Assembly: GCA_029256485.1 (NCBI GenBank)
Contig: JAQSXU010000007.1
Coordinates: forward strand, 1 to 64,000
Direction: 5' to 3'
Length of the DNA: 64,000 nucleotides
Origin: Clostridiaceae bacterium
GTDB lineage: Bacteria; Bacillota_A; Clostridia; Clostridiales; Clostridiaceae
In this document: positions 45,701 through 54,640 of the stretch, piece by piece
Numbering within the stretch: position 1 is the stretch's first letter
Layout: each line of letters opens with the position of its first letter
The notes under the pieces: model-generated
What the model was told of the DNA's origin: nothing
The model's database searches: none
What the model saw: the letters and a program-made list of their open reading frames with translations, nothing else
Position numbers and translations under genes: made by a program

Positions 45701-46270
45701 TTGAGTAAAACTTTAAAAACTGTATTAATTGTTTTAGCAGTTCTTGCAGTTATTATACTGCCCGTTGTTGGAACATATAACAGTATGATAAGTTTAGAGC
45801 AGCAGGTAAATGCATCAGAGTCTAATATAGGCACTCAGCTTCAAAGAAGATCTGATTTAATTCCTAATCTGGTTGAAACAGTAAAAGGATATGCATCGCA
45901 GGAAAAAACTATCTTTACAGATATAGCTAATGCTAGAGCAAAATTGGCAGGAGCTCAGAATGTAACTGATAAGGCTAATGCTGACAGTCAATTGTCTTCA
46001 GCTTTATCTAGGTTGCTAGTAGTAGTGGAAAGATATCCTGATCTTAAATCCAGCCAAAATTTTAGAGATTTATCTGTAGCTTTAGAAGGAACTGAAAATA
46101 GAATATCTGTTGCAAGACAGCAGTATAATAATGTAGTCAATGAATATAATACAAGTATAAGAAAATTCCCAAATTCCATTGTAGCAGGAATATTTAGATT
46201 TAATCAAAAACCTTATTATCAACCTAGCGAGGGAGCTAAAGAAGTTCCTAAAGTAGACTTTACTAAGTAG
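45701..46270 (+). CDS. lemA: LemA-family protein
   Basis: 189 residues. An N-terminal membrane helix (about 5-25) with a short cytoplasmic start is followed by a helical bundle carrying LemA signatures: QVNASESNIGTQLQRRSDLIPNLVETVKGYA, ERYPDLKSSQNFRDL, EGTENRISVARQQYN and a C-terminal FPNSIVAGIFRF. Start TTG 45701 follows GGTGA; the ATG at 45689 overlaps that site. Coupled to the TPM-domain gene 10 bp downstream, a very common pairing. Molecular function is unknown. Confidence 0.92.
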   Translation: MSKTLKTVLIVLAVLAVIILPVVGTYNSMISLEQQVNASESNIGTQLQRRSDLIPNLVETVKGYASQEKTIFTDIANARAKLAGAQNVTDKANADSQLSSALSRLLVVVERYPDLKSSQNFRDLSVALEGTENRISVARQQYNNVVNEYNTSIRKFPNSIVAGIFRFNQKPYYQPSEGAKEVPKVDFTK

Positions 46271-46280
46271 GGAAATTAAT

Positions 46281-47096
46281 ATGGGTAAAAAAATAGTAAA
46301 TAAAAAATTATTTATTTTAATTTTTGCTACATTATGCTTAGTTTTTACCTTTAGTAAAGTTTTTGCAGCAGGGGTTCCTGAACCAACTTCACTGAAATAT
46401 GTAAATGATTATGCTGGCATAATTGATAATGATACATCTAATTATTTAATTTCAGTAGGAAAAGAAGTTGAAGATAAAACTGGAGCTCAAATCACTGTTG
46501 TAATCATAAATTCTTTAAATGGAAGGGACATAGAGTCTTACTCCAACGAACTCTTTAATAAATGGGGCATTGGTCAAAAAAATAAAGATAATGGATTATT
46601 AATACTTTTGTCTATGAATGACAGAAGGTGGAGAGTAGAAGTAGGAAAAGGGCTTGAAGGAACTATAACAGATATTTATTCTGCCAGAGTTATGGATAAT
46701 ATAGCTGCTCCATTGTTTAAACAGGGCAAGTACGGTGAAGGAATTAAACAAGTATTTTCTATTTTTGCCGATGACATTGCTAAAGAGTATAGCGTTACAT
46801 TAGATAAGAATATTAAAGTTACAAGACCAAATACTAATGCTGAAAATTCTAGTAAAGGGATTCCAATTATTGCATATATTATTGGAGGGCTATTTATTAT
46901 AGACTTACTGTTCAATAGAGCCAGAGTCACAAGAACCTTACTTGAGCTGCTATTCTGGTCTTCGATTTTCGGAGGAAGACGAGGGGGAAGAGGCGGAGGT
47001 GGCTTTGGTGGCTTTGGTGGAGGAGATTCCTCAGGAGGCTTTGGAGGATTCGGTGGAGGATCTTCTGGTGGAGGAGGATCATCCGGTAGCTGGTAG
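46281..47096 (+). CDS. TPM-domain (YgcG-like) membrane protein with Gly-rich tail
   Basis: 271 residues. Signal peptide (about 1-30), then a TPM domain (about 35-175: VNDYAGIIDNDT, NKWGIGQKNKDNGLLILLS, RRWRVEVGKGLEG), a membrane helix (about 195-212) and a Gly/Ser-rich C-terminus ending in SGSW. The domain faces outside. It is the usual partner of LemA. TPM proteins have been linked to photosystem repair in plants; in bacteria the role is unknown. Confidence 0.88.
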   Translation: MGKKIVNKKLFILIFATLCLVFTFSKVFAAGVPEPTSLKYVNDYAGIIDNDTSNYLISVGKEVEDKTGAQITVVIINSLNGRDIESYSNELFNKWGIGQKNKDNGLLILLSMNDRRWRVEVGKGLEGTITDIYSARVMDNIAAPLFKQGKYGEGIKQVFSIFADDIAKEYSVTLDKNIKVTRPNTNAENSSKGIPIIAYIIGGLFIIDLLFNRARVTRTLLELLFWSSIFGGRRGGRGGGGFGGFGGGDSSGGFGGFGGGSSGGGGSSGSW

Positions 47097-47136
47097 AAAA
47101 TAAAGAATAAAGATTAAAGATCAAAGAACAAATAAT

Positions 47137-47199
47137 GTTGATTTTCGGCTGAAGCCGAAAATCTCAAATTTAGTTTTGCTGTAAGCAAAACAACCTTAT
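47137..47199 (+). repeat. Dispersed intergenic repeat, copy 1 (double hairpin)
   Basis: Hairpin A: GATTTTCGGC (47140-47149) with GCCGAAAATC (47154-47163). Hairpin B: GTTTTGCT (47173-47180) with AGCAAAAC (47184-47191). The same arrangement recurs on the minus strand at 63139-63200, with about 62 alignable bases. Hairpin A has paired changes there that preserve the stem. The repeat lies between two convergent genes and is flanked by AAAGATTAAAGATCAAAG-like sequence that pairs loosely with the far side, so it could also terminate transcription both ways. Confidence 0.7.
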
Positions 47200-47230
47200 C
47201 TGATCTTTGTTATTTAATCTTTGTTATTTT

Positions 47231-48055
47231 TTACAGTGTGACTGTTTCACCTATATTAATTATTTTTATAGTGCCATCATTTATTTTACTTAATATATTT
47301 TCAGTTTCATAATCTTCATCTTGTGCTAATATAAAGGTTTTATAATGCACAGGAATCATAATTTTGCTTTTCATCATTTTAAACATTTCAAAACTCTGCA
47401 TGGGAGTGCAGTGCATTTTTTCATATTCTACTGGCTTATAGCAGCCTACAGGCATTATAGCAGCATCAACAGAAATATTTTTATAAACATCAGTAAATGC
47501 TGTATCACCGGCGTATAATACACTTTTATCTTTACATTTAATTACATAAGAATTGCTGCAGGTATTTTTGCCAATATAATATCTTCTCCCATCATGAAGT
47601 GCCTTAACACATGTGATTGAAACATCATTATCAGAATATGTTTCACTATGTCTTAATGGAATTACCTTTGCAAAACCAATTAGTTTAAATAATTGCCTGT
47701 ATTGAGGTGGTACAATTACAGTTGAATTCTTATCTAGTTTTAGCAAAGTATTAATATCAAGGTGATCCATGTGCCCATGTGAAATTAATATATAATTGGT
47801 ATTTAAGTTATTTAAATAGGTGGATGGCTTAACCATGCGTTTAATATATCCTAGATAATTACTTAATACTGGATCTGTAACTATTATATTATTATATAAA
47901 TTTATAACTGTAGTTGAATGTCCCACCCAGTGAACTGAATTTTCCATAATTGGACCATGTTCAGGAAATTTAGTTGGTTTGAAATACAATTTAAAATTTC
48001 TGCTGTTAAGTTGATACATGTAATTTATTACTTTTATAAAATGAGGTATTTTCAT
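47231..48055 (-). CDS. MBL-fold metallohydrolase, UlaG/NAPE-PLD-like
   Basis: 274 residues. Motifs WVGHSTTVINLYNNIIVTDPVLS and LISHGHMDHLD (HxHxDH zinc site), CVKALHDGRR, YAGDTAFTD and PVHYKTF give the beta-lactamase fold with the NAPE-PLD/UlaG-like layout (metal-dependent phosphodiesterase or lactonase). Start ATG 48055 has GGAGAT upstream; a longer frame overlaps that site. It begins 1 bp after the stop of the preceding minus-strand gene, so the two are coupled. Substrate unknown. Confidence 0.82.
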   Translation of the reverse strand: MKIPHFIKVINYMYQLNSRNFKLYFKPTKFPEHGPIMENSVHWVGHSTTVINLYNNIIVTDPVLSNYLGYIKRMVKPSTYLNNLNTNYILISHGHMDHLDINTLLKLDKNSTVIVPPQYRQLFKLIGFAKVIPLRHSETYSDNDVSITCVKALHDGRRYYIGKNTCSNSYVIKCKDKSVLYAGDTAFTDVYKNISVDAAIMPVGCYKPVEYEKMHCTPMQSFEMFKMMKSKIMIPVHYKTFILAQDEDYETENILSKINDGTIKIINIGETVTL

Positions 48056-48056
48056 T

Positions 48057-48845
48057 TTAATTATCTCCATTAGTTTTAAATTTGTTTTTTATATCTAAAA
48101 TAATTTGATTAATCTTCATTTCAGTAAATTGCGGGAAAGCATCTGTAAGCCTTGAATATTTGCACTTAATCTTTTTCAATATATTTTCATATCGTTCTTT
48201 TACCTGCTGAAATATATACTCCGGAGAGCTTATTTTATTATCCTTAAAGTCTTTTAGATGTTCTATGGCAAACTTTGATTCAATATAAACATTGTTTAAC
48301 TGACTAAGCAAATTATTTAAGTTGGATAAGGATTTTAATGTAAAAAGTAAATCAGCAATTATTACAATAAATATAATTTGTAAAATTATATAGCCCATAG
48401 TTGTGGATATAATATTTGATATATTTATTATAATTGGATGGATATATTTTATGAAAACAACTGATCCAATTCCCCAAAGTATTGAAAAGGTAATGCAGAT
48501 TCTACCTTTTATATTTAAAAAATCATGGCTATAATCCCACCAAGTAGTTTTAAAAGCAGTTTCAAGAATGTATCCTGTGAAGTACTCTAGGGCAGAGGTA
48601 GCTACTGTTGCAAATAAAAATAATGAAAATATATTATTTTTAATTGGATTTGAAAATACTATTAATATTAATGCACCAAATCCATATACGGGGCAAAGAG
48701 GCCCAAATAGAAATCCTCTATTAATAAATTTCTTATTTTTTATACTTGCATATATTGTTTCTAATATCCACCCCAAAAGAGAATAAACAGCCCAATAGAA
48801 GAATAAGTTATAGAAATCAATTCTAAATAAGGTTAAGTATTTCAA
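48057..48845 (-). CDS. Putative ABC-type permease of the CmpB family (PF06541-like) membrane protein
   Basis: 262 residues. Four to five membrane helices in the first 170 residues, with the family pattern FFYWAVYSLLGWILETIYASI...RGFLFGPLCPVYGFG and ALEYFTGYILE..WWDYS, then a hydrophilic helical tail (about 175-260). Function of this family is unknown despite its transporter label. Start TTG 48845 is supported by GGGGGGA upstream; the frame further upstream is unlikely to be coding. Coupled to the MBL gene. Confidence 0.75.
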   Translation of the reverse strand: MKYLTLFRIDFYNLFFYWAVYSLLGWILETIYASIKNKKFINRGFLFGPLCPVYGFGALILIVFSNPIKNNIFSLFLFATVATSALEYFTGYILETAFKTTWWDYSHDFLNIKGRICITFSILWGIGSVVFIKYIHPIIINISNIISTTMGYIILQIIFIVIIADLLFTLKSLSNLNNLLSQLNNVYIESKFAIEHLKDFKDNKISSPEYIFQQVKERYENILKKIKCKYSRLTDAFPQFTEMKINQIILDIKNKFKTNGDN

Positions 48846-49007
48846 GTAAATCCCCCCAGCATTTTCTATTAATAAAATTATAACTATTATACAATTATAC
48901 ATTATGTTGTTATAAAAAGAATTATATATTATAATCAAATTGCAAACAAGAAATTAATGTATATAATGTAAAAGACAACATTTCATTTTGCGAAGGGTTC
49001 TGAAAAA

Positions 49008-49604
49008 ATGAATGATAGAAGTAAAATAGTATTTATAGGAGATAGTATTACTTTTGGATATGGGGTACATAAAGAAAGAAGATGGACAAATTTACTGGAT
49101 CTAAAATTTAAAATTGAAAAAATTAATAAAGGAGTAAATGGAGATACCACAGCTGGTATCTTATCAAGATCCTTTGAAGATATAATTAAAATATATCCTA
49201 AATATGCAGTAATATTAGCTGGTACCAATGATTTACTTATGGGGCGGAGTTTAAGCAGTATAGAGGATAATATTACATTGCTCATTGAGGAATTAAGAGA
49301 GTATAAGGTTACTCCAATTCTTGCAGCGCCTATTCCTATATGTTCATCTATGGCAGAAATATTTTGGACAGAAGATGTAGATTATAAAAAAGTAAATAAG
49401 GAAATTTATAATTATAGAAGTTGGATGATTACATATTGTCATGATAATAAAATTGATGTTATTGATTTCTTCTCAATATTTCAGGATGCAGCTGAAAATA
49501 ATAAAAGTTCATTGATATATATAGACGGTATTCATCCTACACAGTACGGACATGAATTAATGGCTCACTGTGCGGAAATAAAGTTAAAATACATTATTAA
49601 ATGA
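49008..49604 (+). CDS. SGNH/GDSL hydrolase
   Basis: 198 residues. Block I VFIGDSITFGYG (nucleophile Ser), Gly in GVNGDTTAGI, block III LAGTNDLLMG, and block V DGIHPTQYGHELMA (Asp and His) complete the SGNH catalytic set. No signal peptide, so a cytoplasmic esterase or lipase-like enzyme. Followed 16 bp later by an aldose-epimerase-like gene. Substrate unknown. Confidence 0.9.
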   Translation: MNDRSKIVFIGDSITFGYGVHKERRWTNLLDLKFKIEKINKGVNGDTTAGILSRSFEDIIKIYPKYAVILAGTNDLLMGRSLSSIEDNITLLIEELREYKVTPILAAPIPICSSMAEIFWTEDVDYKKVNKEIYNYRSWMITYCHDNKIDVIDFFSIFQDAAENNKSSLIYIDGIHPTQYGHELMAHCAEIKLKYIIK

Positions 49605-49620
49605 AGGGAAAGAATAGTAT

Positions 49621-50484
49621 ATGTATGAAATAAATATTTTGGAAGATAAATATAAAATATATGAGATTAGAGATAATGGCTCAAACTCATGGGTTAAAAT
49701 CGTCCCTCAGCGTGGTGGAATAATAATTGGATATGGGGTAGATGGAATAGAAAAACTGTATTTAGATAAAGATACTTTTTATGATGAAAATGCTAACATC
49801 AGAGGAGGAATTCCAATACTTTTCCCTATATGCGGCAAATTAAAGGATGGCAAATATTCCATTGAAGAAAATGAGTATACAATGAAGAACCATGGCCTGG
49901 CGAGAATTAGCAAATGGCAGGTTATAGATGAACATATTGATAAAAATAGTGCATCCATAAAAATTCAGTTTAACAGTGATGAAATCACAAGGGAAAGCTA
50001 TCCATTTGATTTTCAAGTTATATTTACTTATACATTGGAAAACAAATGCTTAAAGATTAATCAGCAATATTTTAATAAATCTAACAGGGATATGCCAGTT
50101 TATATTGGGTTTCATCCTTATTTTAAGGCTGATAATAAAAATATTAAATACAATACTGATGCAACAAAATACTTAGATGAAAATGACGGAAAAATAAAAT
50201 GCTATAATGGAAAGCTAAGTTTATATGACATGGTGGAGTCTGCCATATTTTTAGACAGTAAGCAAAATAATGTTAACTTTGTACCTTGTAATGATGGGAA
50301 GAACATATATTTAGAATATAGTAAGGAATTTAAATATATAGTTTTATGGACTGTGGCAGAAAAAAATTTTGTATGTGTTGAGCCATGGATGGCACTTGGT
50401 AATTCAATGAACACTAAGAATGATCTTAGTTATATAAAGGCAATGGATAATCTGGAATTGTTTTTAAACATAAAGATATTTTAG
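49621..50484 (+). CDS. Aldose 1-epimerase-family protein (YeaD/LacX-like)
   Basis: 287 residues with the galactose-mutarotase beta-sandwich. GGIPILFPICGKLKDG, MKNHGLAR (His), YIGFHPYF (His) and FVCVEPWMALGNS (Glu) are the sugar-binding and catalytic positions of the hexose-6-phosphate-1-epimerase-like branch. It would interconvert sugar anomers. Co-transcribed with the SGNH hydrolase gene. Confidence 0.85.
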   Translation: MYEINILEDKYKIYEIRDNGSNSWVKIVPQRGGIIIGYGVDGIEKLYLDKDTFYDENANIRGGIPILFPICGKLKDGKYSIEENEYTMKNHGLARISKWQVIDEHIDKNSASIKIQFNSDEITRESYPFDFQVIFTYTLENKCLKINQQYFNKSNRDMPVYIGFHPYFKADNKNIKYNTDATKYLDENDGKIKCYNGKLSLYDMVESAIFLDSKQNNVNFVPCNDGKNIYLEYSKEFKYIVLWTVAEKNFVCVEPWMALGNSMNTKNDLSYIKAMDNLELFLNIKIF

Positions 50485-50588
50485 CTTATAAAGATTTAAA
50501 ATTAATTAAAGCATAAACTATAAATGGTAAGAGTCCATTACTATTAAGTTTGTGCCTTTTTGTTATAATTATACAAGGAGATGGTTAT

Positions 50589-51137
50589 ATGAAAAGGTTA
50601 AGTGAAAAAATTTTGTATAGCGGAAAATGGTTAGCATTAAAGGAAACCACTTTTCAAAATAATAATGGAGAAGAAGTTAAGTGGGAAAGCATTAAGAGAA
50701 CTAATACTAATAGGAGTGTAGTAATAGTTGCTAAATTAATTCCATCAGGCAGGTATATTTTAATAAAGCAATTTAGACACGCCATTAATAATTATGTAAT
50801 TGGCTTTCCAGCAGGACTTATTGAGGCAGATTCCGTACATAATGAGGCAATTAGAGAACTTTTAGAGGAAACCGGATATACCGGAACTGTAGTTGAAGTA
50901 GGTCCAGAGCTAGTATTAAATGCTGCCGTAATGACGGATACAGTTACTATAGTAACTATGGAAGTGGACGAGAATTTAGAAGAAAATAAAAATCCCAAGC
51001 AAAGGCTGGAAGCTGCAGAGGAAATAGATATAATTCTAATGGAAAAAGACAGAATTAAAGAATATTTAAAAGAAGAAAGTAAAAATGGGTGCAATGTGGG
51101 ACTTGGACCCTGGTATATTTTTGGAGTTTTAAAATGA
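50589..51137 (+). CDS. NUDIX hydrolase, ADP-ribose pyrophosphatase-like
   Basis: 182 residues. The Nudix box reads GLIEADSVHNEAIRELLEETGY: the RELLEE core is intact but the first half is one residue shorter than the canonical G-x5-E-x7-REUxEE and lacks the first Glu. QFRHAINNYVIGFPAGLIE upstream is the ADP-ribose pyrophosphatase pattern. Start ATG 50589 follows AAGGAGA. The stop overlaps the start of the next gene (ATGA), so they are translationally coupled. Substrate unproven. Confidence 0.82.
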   Translation: MKRLSEKILYSGKWLALKETTFQNNNGEEVKWESIKRTNTNRSVVIVAKLIPSGRYILIKQFRHAINNYVIGFPAGLIEADSVHNEAIRELLEETGYTGTVVEVGPELVLNAAVMTDTVTIVTMEVDENLEENKNPKQRLEAAEEIDIILMEKDRIKEYLKEESKNGCNVGLGPWYIFGVLK

Positions 51138-51724
51138 ATATTTATTTTGTTAGACATGGAGAAACTGAAGAAAATAAAAAGAAGGCTTACTATGGAAAAA
51201 TGGATATTAGTTTAAATGAATGTGGTATTGAGCAGGGAAATAAGACTTCAAATTTTTTAAAGCATATTAAGTTTAATAGAGCATATATAAGTGAAAGAAT
51301 AAGAACTCATGAAATGGCAAATCTGATTTTAAAAAATAATAAGTGTAAAATAATTGAGGACAAAAGAATTAATGAAATGAATTTAGGTATTTTTGAAGGA
51401 AAGACATATTCAGAAATAGAAAATTTATATCCTGAACAGTGGGAATTATGGAAAATAAAATGGAAAGAGTACGCTCCACCTCATGGTGAAAGTTATAACA
51501 TGGTATATAATAGAGTTAATAGCTTTATGAAAGAAATTGAAGAGTGTAATGAAGAAAACATTGTTGTTGTAACCCATGGAGGAATAATAAGAACAGTGTA
51601 CTGTTATATATTAGGCGGTAATTTGGACTTCTTTTGGAGGTTTGCATCTAAAAATGGGGATGTTACATTAATAAAATATGAGTATGGTAATTGGTTCATT
51701 GATTCAATTACTCATATTAACTGA
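51134..51724 (+). CDS. cobC: Histidine phosphatase, probable alpha-ribazole-5'-phosphate phosphatase (CobC-like)
   Basis: 196 residues of the phosphoglycerate-mutase-like family. RHGE motif FVRHGETEEN at the N-terminus supplies the phospho-histidine; second His in VVTHGGIIRTVYCY; Arg and Glu in GIFEGKTYSEIE. The family has many substrates. Directly followed (34 bp) by cobS and then the cobalamin riboswitch block, so removing phosphate from alpha-ribazole-P or from adenosylcobalamin-5'-phosphate is the best reading. Start ATG 51134 overlaps the upstream stop. Confidence 0.75.
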   Translation: MNIYFVRHGETEENKKKAYYGKMDISLNECGIEQGNKTSNFLKHIKFNRAYISERIRTHEMANLILKNNKCKIIEDKRINEMNLGIFEGKTYSEIENLYPEQWELWKIKWKEYAPPHGESYNMVYNRVNSFMKEIEECNEENIVVVTHGGIIRTVYCYILGGNLDFFWRFASKNGDVTLIKYEYGNWFIDSITHIN

Positions 51725-51757
51725 GCTAAAACAGCATAGGGGAAATGGAGTGGGAAA

Positions 51758-52504
51758 ATGAAAAAATATTTTCAAAGCTTTTTATTAATGCTTCAATTTT
51801 TTACTAGAATACCTTTAAATATTAATTTGCCATGTGAAATGGAGGATTTTAGAAGGGGAGCTGCTTATTTTTCATTAATAGGCTTTATTATTGGGGGCAT
51901 TCAATTATTAATATATGTTTTATTAATAAGATTTCTAAATTACAATATAATTTCTATTTTAGTTGTTCTTTCGGCAGTTCTAATTACTGGAGGGCTTCAT
52001 TTGGATGGACTTGGAGATACCTGTGATGGTTTTTTTGCATTAAAGGGGTCGGATAAAATAATTGAAATAATGAAAGACAGCAGAATTGGAACATTTGCAT
52101 GTGCAGCTATAGTCTTTGATATACTCATAAAAGTAAGTGCATATAATAATTTAATAATGAAAAGCGGGTTTTTATCAATATTAGTTATACCAATACTGGG
52201 AAGGCTTTCAATAGCATTTTTATCTGCTATGGGTAATCCAGCTAAACCAAAGGGAAGCGGTAATTTATTTATAAAAAATATTGGATTTATACAAATTTTA
52301 ATAAATATAATCATTTGTATGATTATATGCATTCCTATTATTGGCAGTACAAAAACTTTAACTGTTATTTTAGTCAGTGGACTAATAACATTTTTGTTTA
52401 ATAAGTTTTGTATTCATAAAATGGGAGGTATAACGGGAGATAGTTTTGGTGCTAATAATGAATTGGTGGAAATTGTAATTCTTATTATATTAAGCTCAAT
52501 GTAA
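51758..52504 (+). CDS. cobS: Adenosylcobinamide-GDP ribazoletransferase
   Basis: 248 residues, about six membrane helices. Family landmarks: FFTRIPL near the N-terminus, GGLHLDGLGDTCDG with the conserved acidic pair, KDSRIGTFA and GGITGDSFGANNELVE. It joins alpha-ribazole (or its phosphate) to adenosylcobinamide-GDP in the membrane, the last assembly step of cobalamin. The gene precedes the cobalamin riboswitch, so it is not under its direct control. Confidence 0.95.
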   Translation: MKKYFQSFLLMLQFFTRIPLNINLPCEMEDFRRGAAYFSLIGFIIGGIQLLIYVLLIRFLNYNIISILVVLSAVLITGGLHLDGLGDTCDGFFALKGSDKIIEIMKDSRIGTFACAAIVFDILIKVSAYNNLIMKSGFLSILVIPILGRLSIAFLSAMGNPAKPKGSGNLFIKNIGFIQILINIIICMIICIPIIGSTKTLTVILVSGLITFLFNKFCIHKMGGITGDSFGANNELVEIVILIILSSM

Positions 52505-52604
52505 TATTGACATTATGTTAAAAAAAAAGTAAACTTAAGTTATTAAAATATTGTAAAAATTTAGGTGCCTTAATATAATCTGATTATTATAATATTGGAT
52601 TATA

Positions 52605-52790
52605 TAGTAAGGTGAAAAGGGAATGCGGTTATAATCCGCAGCAGCCCCCGCTACTGTAATTGATGACGAACCTTTTTATTACCACCCTTAATGGGGAAGG
52701 AAAAGGTGAGAGTGATTCATAAGCCAGGAGACCTGCCTAAAATTATTTATAAATATAACTTTCGGAGGGAAGGTGCTATTAGTAAGTATA
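52605..52790 (+). promoter_or_regulatory. Cobalamin riboswitch
   Basis: The B12 box GCCAGGAGACCTGCC is at 52723-52737. Upstream are AAGGTGAAAAGGGAA (52608-52622), the paired element GCGGTTATAATCCGC and CAGCCCCCGCTACTG, all in the order of the conserved core. A Rho-independent terminator lies just downstream, so the probable output is premature termination when adenosylcobalamin is abundant. It controls the transporter/kinase/adenosyltransferase genes that follow. This accounts for most of the 329-bp gap before 52834. Confidence 0.93.
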
Positions 52791-52793
52791 TTT

Positions 52794-52816
52794 CCGGCCT
52801 AGAGCCGGTTTTTTTT
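52794..52816 (+). terminator. Expression-platform terminator of the cobalamin riboswitch
   Basis: CCGGC (52794-52798) pairs with GCCGG (52804-52808) around CTAGA, followed by eight T. It lies between the aptamer and the ribosome binding site of the first gene. Confidence 0.88.
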
Positions 52817-52833
52817 GTGGAAGGGGTGTAAAA

Positions 52834-53331
52834 ATGAAAATCAAAACTAAAAATTTAGTTCTTGCAGCTATGTTTATTGCTTTAAGCTTTGTTGGAGCAA
52901 ATTTGAAAATTATGGGAACCATTGCCTTTGATTCAATGCCAGCCTTTATGGCAACACTAATATTAGGACCAGTTTATGGAGCAATTATAGGAGCCATTGC
53001 TCATTTCTTAACTGCAGCAACAAGTGGATTTCCTTTAAGTTTACCAGTTCATATCATTATTATGATGGATATGGCATTAACAATGTATGTATTTGGAATT
53101 AGCTATAATAAGTTTAAAGAAAGAAATAACAGCATAGCATTATTTTTATCAACTATTATTGCAATATTAATAAATGGACCTATTTCTGTTGTAGCACTAA
53201 TTCCAATAATGGGAAATGCAGTTTTAGCTTATTTACCAGTTTTGACTGGTGCAGCTGCCTTAAATGTAGTACTAGCCCACAGTGTTTATAAAATATTGCC
53301 AGGGGAAATAAAAGTTTATGCAAATAGATAA
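52834..53331 (+). CDS. cblT: ECF transporter S component, CblT-like (alpha-ribazole uptake)
   Basis: 165 residues, five to six membrane helices. It starts KTKNLVLAAMFIALSFVGAN, with the AAxxxA-type helix of ECF S components that contacts the EcfT subunit. It is controlled by the cobalamin riboswitch and overlaps (14 bp) a CblS-like kinase gene. In Listeria and other Firmicutes that pairing defines CblT, which brings in alpha-ribazole for lower-ligand salvage. The shared ECF ATPases and EcfT would be encoded elsewhere. Substrate is inferred from context. Confidence 0.7.
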   Translation: MKIKTKNLVLAAMFIALSFVGANLKIMGTIAFDSMPAFMATLILGPVYGAIIGAIAHFLTAATSGFPLSLPVHIIIMMDMALTMYVFGISYNKFKERNNSIALFLSTIIAILINGPISVVALIPIMGNAVLAYLPVLTGAAALNVVLAHSVYKILPGEIKVYANR

Positions 53332-54061
53332 GATTAGAGATTTAACATTAATTGATTTAGACTCAGAGAAAACTATGGTAATTGCATGTGATAGCTGCGG
53401 GTCTATAGGCATGAAGGAAAATGACAAATTAAAAGTTCTCCCATATTATACTGGAAGATTTACAGTAAGGGTGGCATTATTTGAGGTGTTGTGCAGTGGC
53501 GCAGTAGTAGTAACTATTACAGATGCCGTTTGTAATGAGATGAATCCAACTGGAGATCACATAATTCAAGGGATAAAAGATGAATTAAGGGAAGCAGAAA
53601 TAAAAGACATAGTTTTAACAGGCAGTACAGAAGAAAATTTTACTACCACATCAACTGCTGTGGGAATAACAGTGATAGGCATTGCCAGAAAGGAAAATCT
53701 AAAAGTAAACAATATTCAAGCAGGGGATATTTTAGTTTCTATTGGAATACCTAAGGTTGGAAATGAAATCAAATTAGACGACGATATTGAAATTGCTTCC
53801 TATAATAACATTAAAGAACTTCTTAATACAAATGGTGTAAAGGAAATAATACCTGTTGGTTCAAAAGGAATTGTGTATGAAGCTAATGAGGCTTCACAAA
53901 ATAACAATTTATCCATAAGCTTTTTTCATGATTTAAATATTGATATTCATAAAACTGCTGGTCCTGCAACTGTTATACTTGCAGCAGTAAATAAGGATGG
54001 TTTAAAAGAAATAGAGAACATAAATAACTTAAATAAAATAGGTGTATTTAAGAGAAAATAA
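53318..54061 (+). CDS. cblS: Alpha-ribazole kinase, CblS-like (PurM/AIR-synthase-like fold)
   Basis: 247 residues. The N-terminal ACDSCGSIGMKENDKLKV and the following RVALFEVLCSGAVVVTITDAV resemble the ATP-binding half of the PurM/ThiL superfamily. C-terminal half is less conserved. It is placed between a riboswitch-controlled S component and a corrinoid adenosyltransferase, the context of CblS, which phosphorylates salvaged alpha-ribazole for CobS. This replaces the CobT route; no cobT or cobU is in the window. Function assigned from context plus fold. Confidence 0.65.
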   Translation: MQIDKIRDLTLIDLDSEKTMVIACDSCGSIGMKENDKLKVLPYYTGRFTVRVALFEVLCSGAVVVTITDAVCNEMNPTGDHIIQGIKDELREAEIKDIVLTGSTEENFTTTSTAVGITVIGIARKENLKVNNIQAGDILVSIGIPKVGNEIKLDDDIEIASYNNIKELLNTNGVKEIIPVGSKGIVYEANEASQNNNLSISFFHDLNIDIHKTAGPATVILAAVNKDGLKEIENINNLNKIGVFKRK

Positions 54062-54100
54062 GAATTAATAAATAAATTATACATTGGAAGAGGTAATAAT

Positions 54101-54622
54101 ATGAATAATGATAAGGGATATATTCAGGTATATACAGGTAACGGCAAGGGAAAAACAACTGCTGCCTTGGGATTATCTTTGAGAGCTGTGTGTTCAGGTA
54201 AAAAGGTTTTTTTTGGGCAGTTTGTAAAGGGAATGAAATATAGTGAACTGGAAGCTGTTAAATTCATACCGAATTTTAAAATGCAGCAATTTGGAAGAAA
54301 CACTTTTATATTTGATAAACCATCAAAGGCAGATATTGATGCTGCAAAAGAGGGCCTAAAGGTAATGGAACAGGTTTTAATTTCTGGTGAATATGATGTT
54401 GTGGTAATGGATGAAATAAATGTAGCTATTTTTTTCGAATTATTTTCTGATGAAGAAGTGATTGAAATATTAAATAAGAAAGCTGAAAATGTTGAAGTCA
54501 TTTTAACTGGAAGATATGCTTCAGAGAAAATCATTGATAGGGCAGATTTAGTTACTGAGATGAAGGAAATTAAACATTATTATACACAAGGAGTACAAGC
54601 AAGAAGAGGAATTGAAAGCTAA
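54101..54622 (+). CDS. cobO: Cob(I)yrinic acid a,c-diamide adenosyltransferase (CobA/CobO/BtuR type)
   Basis: 173 residues. P-loop VYTGNGKGKTTAALGLSLRA near the N-terminus, QFVKGMKYSELEA, VMDEINVAIFFEL and the C-terminal MKEIKHYYTQGVQARRGIES are all diagnostic. It adds the adenosyl group to cob(I)alamin or its precursors. Last gene of the riboswitch-controlled unit. The convergent znuB gene follows after an inverted repeat. Confidence 0.94.
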   Translation: MNNDKGYIQVYTGNGKGKTTAALGLSLRAVCSGKKVFFGQFVKGMKYSELEAVKFIPNFKMQQFGRNTFIFDKPSKADIDAAKEGLKVMEQVLISGEYDVVVMDEINVAIFFELFSDEEVIEILNKKAENVEVILTGRYASEKIIDRADLVTEMKEIKHYYTQGVQARRGIES

Positions 54623-54640
54623 ATATTTTATAGGGAAATC

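Noticed and set aside
46950..47096. Gly-rich codon repeats in the TPM gene as a tandem-repeat element
   Set aside because: Gly/Ser-rich C-termini are standard in this family; the repeats follow from the protein sequence.
52505..52604. Separate promoter or small gene before the riboswitch
   Set aside because: AT-rich sequence with weak promoter-like hexamers only; no open frame with a ribosome binding site was seen.
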